64,000 nucleotides of DNA, taken from assembly GCA_017535785.1 (NCBI GenBank), contig JAFXTN010000008.1, positions 186,001 through 250,000 on the forward strand, in the 5' to 3' direction. This DNA is from Butyrivibrio sp. Its GTDB lineage: Bacteria; Bacillota; Clostridia; Lachnospirales; Lachnospiraceae. The position numbers and the translations under genes were made by a program. The notes below the pieces were generated by a model. The model was not told the DNA's origin, made no database searches, and was given only the letters and a program-made list of their open reading frames with translations. This document shows, in pieces, positions 1-7,228 of the stretch (position 1 is the stretch's first letter; each line of letters starts with the position of its first letter).

Positions 1-698
1 TTATTGGTTGTTGTAAGGTTTAGAGTAGTATCCTCAAGATGCAGAGAAGCTCTTGAGTGAATGCCGTTTCTCATATATCCGAATACATCCAAAGTACCGC
101 CGCCGGAGAAGCTTAAGTTGCACTCCGAAACGATAACACCCTTCTTGGTAACAGGTATTTCAGCAGTGTCGGAAGCTCCGGCCGAAGCCTCATCTGTTGT
201 AGTGCCCGGAGCATATGTTGCTGCTTCCAATGCGCTTTCGTATGTACCGATCTCCGCGCAGGTTATGCTGTTGGTTGTTGTCTCGGGAACATATATTGTC
301 ACGCTCTTAGCTGATTCAATATAGATGGGGGCCATATTCATGCAGCTGATATCTACGCCGTTTAGTATGAGCGTTACATCTCTGTCATTATTGAAAACTC
401 GTATCTGTCCGTCTTCTAAGTAGCCTTCGATGCAGAAGACACCGCCTTCTGTGATCATCGCTACGTTGCTGACCTGCGATACGTATTTTTTGTCACATTC
501 AACTTTTTTTCCGTTTAATTTGATCGTTGAAGTGATCTCAAATGGAATTTGGGAATGTGGTACTGAAGTAGCCTCGAAATTGTGACCCTTTTTGGATGAT
601 GAGTTAAAAAAACGTATGCAGTATATGATACCTGCAGCAAGGAGCACAAGAATGATTACGAGTACCAGTATTTTTTTAAAGATGGGATTTGGCTTCAT
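1..698 (-). CDS. Membrane-anchored carbohydrate-binding-like protein, partial (C-terminus outside window)
   Basis: Translating the minus strand from the ATG at 698 gives an open frame that runs off the left edge, about 232 residues seen. It begins MKPNPIFKKI, then a hydrophobic segment (about residues 9-27) that reads as a signal anchor. The exported part has short beta-rich repeats such as GGVFCIEGYLEDG and GGTLDVFGY, with regularly spaced Gly and Asn. This resembles the Cthe_2159/DUF4353 right-handed beta-helix proteins that bind polysaccharide and calcium. A weak AAAGG precedes the start. The family call is by pattern only; the exported beta-helix nature is more secure than any ligand. Confidence 0.6.
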   Translation of the reverse strand, partial: MKPNPIFKKILVLVIILVLLAAGIIYCIRFFNSSSKKGHNFEATSVPHSQIPFEITSTIKLNGKKVECDKKYVSQVSNVAMITEGGVFCIEGYLEDGQIRVFNNDRDVTLILNGVDISCMNMAPIYIESAKSVTIYVPETTTNSITCAEIGTYESALEAATYAPGTTTDEASAGASDTAEIPVTKKGVIVSECNLSFSGGGTLDVFGYMRNGIHSRASLHLEDTTLNLTTTN

Positions 699-854
699 AG
701 GATTGGTACCTTTACATATATGCACTGGTTTTTGAGTTCTTATCACAATTATAACAGCATAGTTCACAAAAAGACAGTAGAAAGACGACAACTTAAGGAT
801 ATTTCGTCAAAAAAAGTTTTTGGCGAAATTAATATTTTTTTTATAAATAAGTAC

Positions 855-883
855 TTGATTTATTGTTCTATTTGTTCTATAAC
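855..883 (+). promoter_or_regulatory. SigmaA-type promoter of hsp20
   Basis: TTGATT (855-860) and TATAAC (878-883) are separated by 17 bases. Transcription would start near 890, just before the CIRCE element. The rest of the 300-base gap before hsp20 is AT-rich and shows no gene. Confidence 0.6.
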
Positions 884-899
884 ATACTTGAAAAGAAAA

Positions 900-926
900 T
901 TAGCAGCCGAAAGGTGAGAGTGCTAA
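900..926 (+). promoter_or_regulatory. CIRCE element (HrcA operator)
   Basis: TTAGCAGCC, nine bases, then GAGTGCTAA. The consensus is TTAGCACTC-N9-GAGTGCTAA, so the right arm is perfect and the left arm has two or three changes. It sits just after the expected transcription start of the hsp20 gene, where HrcA repressor would block transcription until heat or protein stress. Confidence 0.82.
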
Positions 927-998
927 CATAAATATGATCACCGATCGGTCGCCACAAACACTACAACAAAAAATTCATATAAAAAGGAGTGATGACTT

Positions 999-1463
999 AT
1001 GTTGATGCCTATGTTATGGAGTAATAACAGTATATTTGATGAGATGGATGATTTCTTTAATGACAGATTCTTCGGTAACCTGTGCGACAATGGGCTTATC
1101 GATAGGAACTTCGAGCCGGCATCAGGTCTTATGAAGACTGACGTCATCGAGAAGGAGAACGGATACCAGCTTGAGGCTGAGCTTCCCGGATTCAACAAAG
1201 AAGATATCAACATCGATCTTAAGAATGAAGTCCTTACTATCAGCGCTTCTCACAATGAGAACAAGGACGAGAAGGATGAGAACGGCAAGTACATCCGCCG
1301 CGAGAGAAGAAGCTCATCTTATCAGAGATCGTTCCGTACACCCGGACTTAAGCCTGAAGACATTATAGCTCAGTACAAGAACGGCGTACTTACTGTCAGC
1401 ATCCCCAAGAAGGAAGCAATTCCCGAGAAAGAGGAAGCTGTGAAGATCGAAGTTAAAGACTGA
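999..1463 (+). CDS. Hsp20/alpha-crystallin small heat shock protein
   Basis: A 154-residue ATP-independent holdase that binds unfolding proteins in the cytoplasm as oligomers. The N-terminal arm (about 1-40, Phe- and Asp-rich) is followed by the alpha-crystallin domain, with ENGYQLEAELPGFNKEDI and the closing YKNGVLTVSIPK motif (G-V-L-T) near 125-137, and a short Glu/Lys-rich tail that keeps the usual Ile-x-Val type end. Length is normal for the class. Start ATG 999 has a good AAGGAG site. It is a single-gene unit with its own promoter, CIRCE operator and terminator. Confidence 0.95.
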   Translation: MLMPMLWSNNSIFDEMDDFFNDRFFGNLCDNGLIDRNFEPASGLMKTDVIEKENGYQLEAELPGFNKEDINIDLKNEVLTISASHNENKDEKDENGKYIRRERRSSSYQRSFRTPGLKPEDIIAQYKNGVLTVSIPKKEAIPEKEEAVKIEVKD

Positions 1464-1519
1464 ATGTAAATAGGAGCATAGCGGATAGGGATCGAGTTTT
1501 CGATCCGGCACGGACAAAA

Positions 1520-1548
1520 GGGTCGGCTAATAACCGACCCTTTTTTTT
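1520..1548 (+). terminator. Intrinsic terminator after hsp20
   Basis: GGGTCGG and CCGACCC pair across a seven-base loop and are followed by eight T residues. Confidence 0.92.
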
Positions 1549-1619
1549 CGTGCTTCAATGATATAAAATGCTTATATGGATCACAGTTCAGAAATACAGA
1601 AATATAGAAAGAGAACACC

Positions 1620-1820
1620 ATGGAAAAAGAATTCGAGTACGAAGGTTACAAGGGAACTGTTAATTACGACAAGAACTGCGACTATTATACAGGTGAAGTC
1701 GTGATAGACGGACGCATTTACACATACGAGGGTGACACTCTCGAGGAACTCAGGGAAGATTTTGAAGACATAATTGATTCAATGATTGCATTTGAGGAAA
1801 TGGACGATGGTGATACTTGA
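1620..1820 (+). CDS. Small HicB-like (partial antitoxin fold) protein, no HicA partner
   Basis: A 66-residue acidic protein. The pattern FEYEGYKGTVNYD...YTGEVVIDG...YEGDTLEELREDFEDII matches the HicB-like partial RNase H fold (type II antitoxin HicB family), which usually sits beside a HicA toxin with a double-stranded RNA-binding fold. No HicA-like gene is next to it, and it lacks the C-terminal DNA-binding segment of full HicB. Lone short HicB-like proteins are common in Clostridia and of unknown use. The gene ends 14 bases inside the mscS reading frame, so the two may be coupled in translation. Confidence 0.72.
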   Translation: MEKEFEYEGYKGTVNYDKNCDYYTGEVVIDGRIYTYEGDTLEELREDFEDIIDSMIAFEEMDDGDT

Positions 1821-2586
1821 ATACTTTCTTAAATATGCGCTTCCGGTTATTCTCGCATATTTCGTAAGCCTTTTGATCAACAAATATATCAGTAAGGAGA
1901 GACTTCGCGGTAAGATCCACCTTGTCTTTTTGAGAGGTATAATGATCGCGGTGATCTGGGGACTTGCGTTTTTCACGATCGCCGGAAACATTCCGATGTT
2001 TAAGAACGCATGGAAGACATTTGCGGGATCTTCAGCACTTATCGCGGCTATCTTCGGTCTTGCAGCCCAGTCGACATTATCCAATGTGTTTGCGGGCATC
2101 GCGATATCCGCAGCAAAATCAAGACCCTTTGACATAGGCGACAGAATAAAGATCGATAACATTGATCCCGGATATGTCGAGAACATCACGCTGCGGCATA
2201 CCGTCATCAAGACTTATCAGAACGAGATCATATATGTTCCGAATTCGATCGTGGGATCGGCAACAATAATAAACTATACTCAGGAACAGTCCTTTTCTTT
2301 TCCTATAGTAGTCTCCGTGGCTTACGGTACGGATATGCAAAAGGCTATGGACATCATGGCGGATGTTGTGGAGCAGCATCCTTCACACCACGGGCTCAGA
2401 CCCACGGTGCTCTGCAAGAGCTGCGATGACAGCGGAGTAACGCTTCGCGTGCTTGTAGAGACAAGAGATTTCAAGGACAATCCGAAGGCATGTTCAGATT
2501 GCCTTGTTGAGATAATGAAGAGATTTGCTGAGGCGGGCATCGAGATTCCTTACAACAAGCTCGTTCTCATCAATTCAGATAAATAA
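1807..2586 (+). CDS. MscS-type mechanosensitive ion channel
   Basis: A 259-residue small-conductance channel protein that opens under membrane tension and releases solutes on osmotic downshock. It has three membrane segments at the N-terminus; the third is the Gly/Ala-rich pore helix (GSSALIAAIFGLAAQST..NVFAGI), followed by the RPFDIGDRI entry to the MscS beta domain, then an alpha/beta C-terminal domain. The start was chosen at ATG 1807 because GAGGAA (1794-1799) lies eight bases upstream; a TTG at 1786 would extend it without a ribosome site. It overlaps the HicB-like gene and precedes tdk by 12 bases. Confidence 0.92.
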   Translation: MVILEYFLKYALPVILAYFVSLLINKYISKERLRGKIHLVFLRGIMIAVIWGLAFFTIAGNIPMFKNAWKTFAGSSALIAAIFGLAAQSTLSNVFAGIAISAAKSRPFDIGDRIKIDNIDPGYVENITLRHTVIKTYQNEIIYVPNSIVGSATIINYTQEQSFSFPIVVSVAYGTDMQKAMDIMADVVEQHPSHHGLRPTVLCKSCDDSGVTLRVLVETRDFKDNPKACSDCLVEIMKRFAEAGIEIPYNKLVLINSDK

Positions 2587-2598
2587 ACGGGAGAAGGT

Positions 2599-3210
2599 AT
2601 GGGAAAGTTATATTTCAGATACGGAGCAATGGGAAGCTCCAAGACAGCTAATGCGCTTATGGTGCGCTATAACTACATCGAGAAAGGGCAGAAGTGCATT
2701 CTTTTGAAACCCAAGACCGATGACAGGGACGGCGAGAAAGTCGTTAAGTCCAGAATGGGACTAAGCGCCGAGGCGACATTTGTGGAAGACTTTATCGATG
2801 AAGTTAAAAATGAGTGGTTTACAGGAAAGTCCGAAGGCTGGAATCAGCTTGATTGCGTGATCGTTGATGAAGCGCAGTTTCTTACGGAGGAGCAGGTCGA
2901 TATCCTTGCTCAGGTCGTTGATAAGTACGATCTTCCCGTTATCTGCTACGGATTACGTACCGATTTTACGAGCCATCTTTTCCCCGGATCAAAGAGACTT
3001 ATGGAGATCGCAAACTATATAGAAGAAGTTCCGACTGTCTGCTGGTGCGGACGCCGCGCGCATTTCAATGCAAGAGTGGCAGATGGCAAGATCGTTCGCA
3101 CGGGCGAGCAGGTAATGATGGGAGGAAACGAATCCTACGTATCACTTTGCAGGCGCCACTTCCTTAGCGGGGAAGTTTACGGCGAGAGGGAGAGAGCGGT
3201 CAATCCCTGA
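2599..3210 (+). CDS. tdk: Thymidine kinase, type II
   Basis: Phosphorylates thymidine to dTMP with ATP in the salvage pathway. The 203-residue protein has the P-loop GAMGSSKT (about 9-16), the Walker B/catalytic VDEAQF near 94-99 and the zinc-binding pairs CWC (about 148-150) and CRRH (about 193-196) typical of the type II (TK1-like) family. Length is normal. ATG 2599 follows GGGAGAAGG closely. It is last in the hicB-like/mscS/tdk group and is closed by a terminator shared with the convergent gene. Confidence 0.96.
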   Translation: MGKLYFRYGAMGSSKTANALMVRYNYIEKGQKCILLKPKTDDRDGEKVVKSRMGLSAEATFVEDFIDEVKNEWFTGKSEGWNQLDCVIVDEAQFLTEEQVDILAQVVDKYDLPVICYGLRTDFTSHLFPGSKRLMEIANYIEEVPTVCWCGRRAHFNARVADGKIVRTGEQVMMGGNESYVSLCRRHFLSGEVYGERERAVNP

Positions 3211-3248
3211 TCGACGTGCTCACCAAATAGAATAACTAAACAAACAAA

Positions 3249-3300
3249 GGACGCCGCAACGGATGTTTTTAAAACCATCATCCGAGCGGACGTCCTTTTT
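3249..3300. terminator. Hairpin between convergent tdk and EF-hand gene
   Basis: A long inverted repeat: GGACGCCGC...GGATG pairs with CATCC..GCGGACGTCC around an A/T-rich loop and ends in five T. On the minus strand it lies just beyond the stop codon at 3335, so it may serve both genes. Confidence 0.72.
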
Positions 3301-3334
3301 GATTGTATTAAAGATTTTGCGGTTTATCCCGGCG

Positions 3335-4363
3335 TTATCTTGCTGCCAGATCCACCTGCTGAACGACTCCGACACCACCGCTTTCTTTTAGGAAGATTCC
3401 GCTTGAGCGAAGCTTCGCTGCGGTGTTAAAAGAGCTGTCTCTCATGTTGTATTCTGTCACGGCACTTCTTAGATAGATCGCGCCAACATCTGCTTCTTTT
3501 AATGAAAGAAGAGTGTCCGTGCCGTCTTCATTTCTGAGCCAAACTCTTAGCTTATCAAATACATCATCGTTTTCATCGATCCAGCCGTTTCCGTCAAGAT
3601 CATATGCGGATAGTTCAGTAAAACCGTCGCCACTCTTTGCGCCAAAGAGCTCCGCACCGTCGTTGATCTTTCCGTCGCCGTTGATATCAAGAGAAAGAAA
3701 TCCCGAGCCGCCTGCAGGAGCTGCGATCTCTTCTTCCTCGCCGTTGCAGTCCAGATCAAAATAGAATTTCTGGTCGCTTATCGAAGTTACATCATCCCTT
3801 ACATTGATAACGAGCGGATCAATGAAGTTAACGGGGTGAGCGATGCTGATACCCGCTGACCTCGCAAGCACAGTCGACATGGAAAAGCTTACGTTAAAGT
3901 CGATGCTTCGACCATCCTCAGTAAGTGCGATTCCCTTGCCCTCAAATGAAACAGCCTCTTGCTCGATGTGAGTTTCGGTGTAGGTCGTAACAGAAAATGA
4001 GCTTCCCGACGATATCAGGTTTGACATCCCGCTCAGCATCTGCCTGTAAGAGGCACTCTTACTTCCGCCTCCGAGAAGCTGCATGTACTTAAGGATCTGT
4101 TCCAAAAGAGAAGTCCTTATAGCCATGATCTGATCTTCGAGAGTCAGCCCATTTCCGCTTGGATAGGAAGATTTAGTAGGCTTTAGATGATTGTAGTTCT
4201 CACTGCCCATCTCATCTGCTTCCTTTTGCCGAAGCTCCAGATCATCTTTGAAGCTTCCTTGAGAGCCTTTGACTGTCGCGACGCCGGTCGAAATGTCTAC
4301 GATATTACTTTCGTAGTGCATTGCCGCCGACGCCAGGTTTACGTTACTTTGTGTGATTTTCAT
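3335..4363 (-). CDS. EF-hand-type calcium-binding protein of the SigD regulon, function unknown
   Basis: A 342-residue protein without a clear signal peptide. The N-terminus MKITQSNVNLASAAMHYES matches a widespread uncharacterised bacterial family that starts MKI..SNV.MAS.H. Two Ca-loop-like segments are visible in the C-terminal half: SLDINGDGKINDG..LFG and YDLDGNGWIDENDDVFD (DxNxDGxI and DxDGNGxID patterns), about residues 220-270, followed by ...RVWLRNEDG. The start is set at ATG 4363 because GGAGGTAAG lies just upstream, which removes 22 residues from the longest frame. A SigD-type promoter upstream ties it to flagellar expression. It could be a secreted or flagellum-associated calcium-binding protein; the sequence does not decide. 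Confidence 0.7.
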   Translation of the reverse strand: MKITQSNVNLASAAMHYESNIVDISTGVATVKGSQGSFKDDLELRQKEADEMGSENYNHLKPTKSSYPSGNGLTLEDQIMAIRTSLLEQILKYMQLLGGGSKSASYRQMLSGMSNLISSGSSFSVTTYTETHIEQEAVSFEGKGIALTEDGRSIDFNVSFSMSTVLARSAGISIAHPVNFIDPLVINVRDDVTSISDQKFYFDLDCNGEEEEIAAPAGGSGFLSLDINGDGKINDGAELFGAKSGDGFTELSAYDLDGNGWIDENDDVFDKLRVWLRNEDGTDTLLSLKEADVGAIYLRSAVTEYNMRDSSFNTAAKLRSSGIFLKESGGVGVVQQVDLAAR

Positions 4364-4527
4364 GGTTCTTACCTCCGTTTGGTAGCTTCGAAGGTTCTTC
4401 ATTTTTGGCGCAAAAAAATGGACCTTCAAAGCTGAAGATTATAATCCTCCTTGAAGATCCATGCTTTCCCTAGCTCAATATACCGTTGCCCAAAAAAGAT
4501 TTTCGGCGCGGTGATATTTCAATAGAT

Positions 4528-4554
4528 ATATCGGATTGAGCTCTCGTAAAATTA
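4528..4554 (-). promoter_or_regulatory. SigD (sigma-28) promoter of the EF-hand gene
   Basis: On the minus strand, TAAT (4554-4551) is followed 16 bases later by CCGATAT (4534-4528). The spacing equals that of the flgM and flaG promoters in this window, and CCGATAT is the Bacillus SigD -10 core. The leader to the start codon is about 150 bases and holds a second AAGGAGG and an ACGGAGG Shine-Dalgarno. Confidence 0.65.
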
Positions 4555-4630
4555 ACTCAGCTTTCATAAAATGGTAAATAACTCAGAAGCCAAACGCGCG
4601 GCCGTGGCATTTAGTCTATTGTCTATTACC

Positions 4631-4678
4631 TCATGTAGTGTTATCATGAATGCATGTTTTTGAAACAATGGCGTTTCA
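4631..4678 (+). promoter_or_regulatory. ANTAR-target two-hairpin leader motif upstream of glnA
   Basis: Two small hairpins with six-base loops. P1 (4631-4649): stem TCATGT/A-CATGA with one bulged T, loop AGTGTT. P2 (4661-4678): stem TGAAAC/GTTTCA, loop AATGGC. Both loops have A at position 1 and G at position 4, the signature of ANTAR-binding RNAs known from the Enterococcus eut and Klebsiella nas systems. P2 shares its loop and 3' arm with the left arm of the terminator at 4667-4710, so the two folds exclude each other. Confidence 0.8.
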
Positions 4679-4710
4679 TCTATTAAATAATAGGTGGAGT
4701 GCCATTTTTT
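4667..4710 (+). terminator. Leader terminator (attenuator) of glnA
   Basis: An 18-base-pair stem (4667-4684 with 4689-4706), fully paired if G-U pairs are counted, around the loop AAAT and running into a T-tract ending at 4710. It lies 71 bases before the glnA start, inside the expected leader, and would stop transcription unless the overlapping P2 hairpin is held by an ANTAR protein. A TATAAT at 4731-4736 after it could be a second promoter. Confidence 0.82.
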
Positions 4711-4780
4711 GTTTGTCAAAAAAGCTGATTATAATATACTTATCTTATATGCATCATTGCGAATTTAAATGGAGGTCAAT

Positions 4781-6115
4781 ATGAGCAAATATACCAAAGA
4801 AGACATTTTCCGTATCGTAGAGGAGGAGGACGTAGCTTTTATCAGGCTGCAGTTCTGCGACATATTCGGAATTCCCAAGAACATCGCTATCGCTGCGAGC
4901 CAGCTTGAGTTCGCGCTTAACAACGAGTGCATGTTCGACGGTGTGTCCGTAGAAGGCTTTGTCAGAAGCGACGAGAGCGATATGTACCTGTATCCCGATC
5001 TCGACAGCTTCGAGATATATCCTTGGAGACCGCAGTCCGGCAAGGTTGCGAGAATGTTCTGCAACGTATATACCGTTGACGGCAAGCCCTTCATGGGAGA
5101 TTCCAGAAACGTCCTTCATGAGGTTGTAAAAAGAGCTGAGAAGATGGGCCTTAATTTCAAATTAAATCCCGAGCCCGAGTTCTTCTTATTTGATTACGAC
5201 GATGAAGGAAGACCGACCAACAAGACACATGAACAGGGCGGATACTTTGACGTTGCACCTGCAGATCAGGGCGAGAACGTAAGAAGAGATATCATCTTAA
5301 ATCTCGAGGAGCTTGGCTTTGACATCTCATCATCACATCATGAGATCGCGCCCGCTCAGCACGAGATCGACTTCAGAGAAGAAGATGCAGAGCGTACCGC
5401 TGACATGATCATGACTTTCAGGATGGCAGTTAAGACGATCGCCAAGAAGCACGGCCTTTATGCGACATTCATGCCTAAGCCCACTGAAGGTATCAGCGGT
5501 TCCGGTATGCACATCAACATAATAGCTCATGACAAGAAAGGAAATAACCTCTTTGTAGATAAAAAGGGCGGACTTTCCGATACAGCCAAGTATTTCATCG
5601 CCGGAGTGCTCAGCCACGTTAAGGCAATGACACTTGTGACCAATCCAATAGTTAATTCATATAAGAGACTTGTTCCCGGCTACGATGCACCGGTCAACAT
5701 ATCTTGGTCTTCTTCAGGCGCCAACAGAAGCGCTCTTATAAGAATACCTTCAAAGCGCGGTCAGGATACAAGGATCGAGCTTAGAAACCCCGATTCCACA
5801 TGCAATCCTTACCTTGCGATCGCACTCATCCTCGCAGCAGGTATGGACGGAATCGAAAAGAAAATGAACCCGCCCAAGGAGCTTGGCGACAATCTCAAGA
5901 ACGCAACCTACGACGACCTCAGAGAGAGCGGACTTGAGACACTTCCCATGACCCTCGGCGAAGCAATAGACGCTTACCAGGACGACGAATTTGTAAAAGA
6001 AGTTCTCGGACAATCCATATTTAATAAGATACTCGACGCAAAGCGCAAGGAGTGGAAGGATTTCCGCACCTGCGTAACCCAGTGGGAGATCGGAAGATAT
6101 CTTAACGTTTTCTAA
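4781..6115 (+). CDS. glnA: Glutamine synthetase, type I-alpha
   Basis: Makes glutamine from glutamate, ammonia and ATP; dodecameric and cytoplasmic. The 444-residue length and GFVRSDESDMYLYPDL (about 55-70), with the Arg used for feedback inhibition in the Bacillus enzyme, point to the GSI-alpha class that is not adenylylated. Also seen: PEPEFFLFD, SSHHEIAPAQHEIDF (metal site), KPTEGISGSGMH, NRSALIRIP and RIELRNPDSTCNPYLA. The ATG at 4781 is chosen because GGAGG (4771-4775) sits just before it; an ATG at 4769 overlaps that site. Expression is probably set by the ANTAR leader and the ANTAR gene directly downstream. Confidence 0.97.
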   Translation: MSKYTKEDIFRIVEEEDVAFIRLQFCDIFGIPKNIAIAASQLEFALNNECMFDGVSVEGFVRSDESDMYLYPDLDSFEIYPWRPQSGKVARMFCNVYTVDGKPFMGDSRNVLHEVVKRAEKMGLNFKLNPEPEFFLFDYDDEGRPTNKTHEQGGYFDVAPADQGENVRRDIILNLEELGFDISSSHHEIAPAQHEIDFREEDAERTADMIMTFRMAVKTIAKKHGLYATFMPKPTEGISGSGMHINIIAHDKKGNNLFVDKKGGLSDTAKYFIAGVLSHVKAMTLVTNPIVNSYKRLVPGYDAPVNISWSSSGANRSALIRIPSKRGQDTRIELRNPDSTCNPYLAIALILAAGMDGIEKKMNPPKELGDNLKNATYDDLRESGLETLPMTLGEAIDAYQDDEFVKEVLGQSIFNKILDAKRKEWKDFRTCVTQWEIGRYLNVF

Positions 6116-6144
6116 TTGATTATAAGGAAGTCTGAGGCTTATCG

Positions 6145-6696
6145 GTGAACATTATCATTGCTTTTGCGAAATCGGAAGATGCGCAAAATTTTAAAAGCAT
6201 ATTGAGCCGTGGCGGATATGACGGAATGGTGACCTGCACTTCGGGAGCGCAGGCTCTTTCCGCTATGGAAGATTTTGGAAGCGGAGTCGTGATTTGCGGC
6301 TACCGCTTAAGTGACATGCTCTATTCCGAGCTTGCCGTTGACCTCCCCAAGTTTTTCCAGATGCTCATGATAGCGTCCCCCGACAAAACCCCGACAGATC
6401 TTTTTGACGGAAAGATAGTCTATCTTCCGACACCGCTTAAGAAGGCGGATCTTTTTTCCACACTTGAACTCATGCTCGAGGGCGTTACAAGGAGTAGGAA
6501 GAAGGCCAAAGAGAAAGCTAAGCAGGGAAGATCCGAAGAGGATAAGAAGATAATCGATCAGGCAAAAGAGATTTTGATGGATCGACACCATATGACAGAG
6601 CCCGAGGCGCACAAATACCTCCAGAAATGCGCTATGGACTCCGGAACAGGTCTCAGAGAGACCGCAGAAATGGTCATTTCCCTATCTGCAATATAA
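6145..6696 (+). CDS. ANTAR-domain antitermination protein with degenerate receiver
   Basis: A 183-residue protein. Residues 1-115 have a receiver-like fold, but the strand that normally carries the phosphorylated Asp reads VVICGYRLSD, with no Asp at that place, and the conserved Lys-Pro region reads YLPTPLKK. A basic helical linker (about 118-130, RSRKKAKEKAK) leads to an ANTAR three-helix domain (about 133-183: IIDQAKEILMDRHHMTEPEAHKYLQKCAMDSG). ANTAR proteins bind two-hairpin RNA and prevent terminator folding. Starts at GTG 6145 after TGAGG. Position behind glnA and the matching RNA motif before glnA make that gene the likely target. Phosphorylation control seems unlikely. Confidence 0.88.
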   Translation: MNIIIAFAKSEDAQNFKSILSRGGYDGMVTCTSGAQALSAMEDFGSGVVICGYRLSDMLYSELAVDLPKFFQMLMIASPDKTPTDLFDGKIVYLPTPLKKADLFSTLELMLEGVTRSRKKAKEKAKQGRSEEDKKIIDQAKEILMDRHHMTEPEAHKYLQKCAMDSGTGLRETAEMVISLSAI

Positions 6697-6732
6697 TCTT
6701 GAAGGTTTTTTCGGTTTTTTATAAAATTAATC

Positions 6733-6759
6733 TAAAGTTTTTTATAAATTATCCGATAA
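6733..6759 (+). promoter_or_regulatory. SigD promoter, distal, for flgM
   Basis: TAAA (6733-6736), 16 bases, CCGATAA (6753-6759). First of two near-identical SigD boxes 101 bases apart. Confidence 0.72.
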
Positions 6760-6833
6760 AGATAATGTAAAGTGTAAAAAGGTATGCACACCTTGGGTAT
6801 TTACGCCGTTTCTTTTTTCTTTTCCCAAAAGAC

Positions 6834-6860
6834 TAAAGAAATGCAAACTTCTACCGATAA
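6834..6860 (+). promoter_or_regulatory. SigD promoter, proximal, for flgM
   Basis: TAAA (6834-6837), 16 bases, CCGATAA (6854-6860), 43 bases before the flgM start codon. Spacing is the same as the distal box. Confidence 0.85.
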
Positions 6861-6902
6861 AGATAGTAAGAAGTAAATGCTCCAAGGAAGGAGGAAGAAT
6901 AT

Positions 6903-7190
6903 ATGCGTATAGAAGCATACAGTCAGGTCCAGCAGATCTACAATAACAGCAAAGTGAATAAGGCTCAGCAGACCAAGAAGACAGGCGATATCAGAGATAC
7001 AGTATCGTTTTCTTCTATTGGAAAGGATATCCAGGTCGCTAAGCAGGCTGTCAAGGCAGCTCCCGATGTTAGGGAAGATGTTGTGGCTAAGTTTAAGGCA
7101 GCTATCAAGAATGGCACTTATGATGTTAGCGGAGAGGATTTTGCTGATAAATTACTGGCAAAGTACGACGAAGCAAACGGCCTCGTCTAA
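6903..7190 (+). CDS. flgM: Anti-sigma-28 factor FlgM
   Basis: Holds SigD inactive until the hook-basal body is finished and FlgM is exported. The 95-residue protein has the usual layout: an unstructured N-terminus (IEAYSQVQQIYNNSK) and a C-terminal sigma-binding helix pair with DVREDVVAKFKAAIKNGTYDVSGEDFADKLL (about 58-88). ATG 6903 follows AAGGAGGAAG. First gene of the flgM-flgN-flgK unit and itself under SigD promoters, which gives negative feedback. Confidence 0.93.
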   Translation: MRIEAYSQVQQIYNNSKVNKAQQTKKTGDIRDTVSFSSIGKDIQVAKQAVKAAPDVREDVVAKFKAAIKNGTYDVSGEDFADKLLAKYDEANGLV

Positions 7191-7228
7191 CTGAATAATA
7201 TAAATGATAAAAACGGAGGATGATTCCA

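Noticed and set aside
720..917. 66-codon plus-strand frame before hsp20
   Set aside because: It overlaps the hsp20 promoter and CIRCE element, has no ribosome site and is AT-rich junk in composition.
3513..3764. Plus-strand frame opposite the EF-hand gene
   Set aside because: Ser/Pro-rich shadow of the minus-strand gene, which has a strong ribosome site and promoter.
6700..6730. Terminator after the ANTAR gene
   Set aside because: GGTTTTTTCGGTTTTTT is T-rich but forms no stable hairpin.
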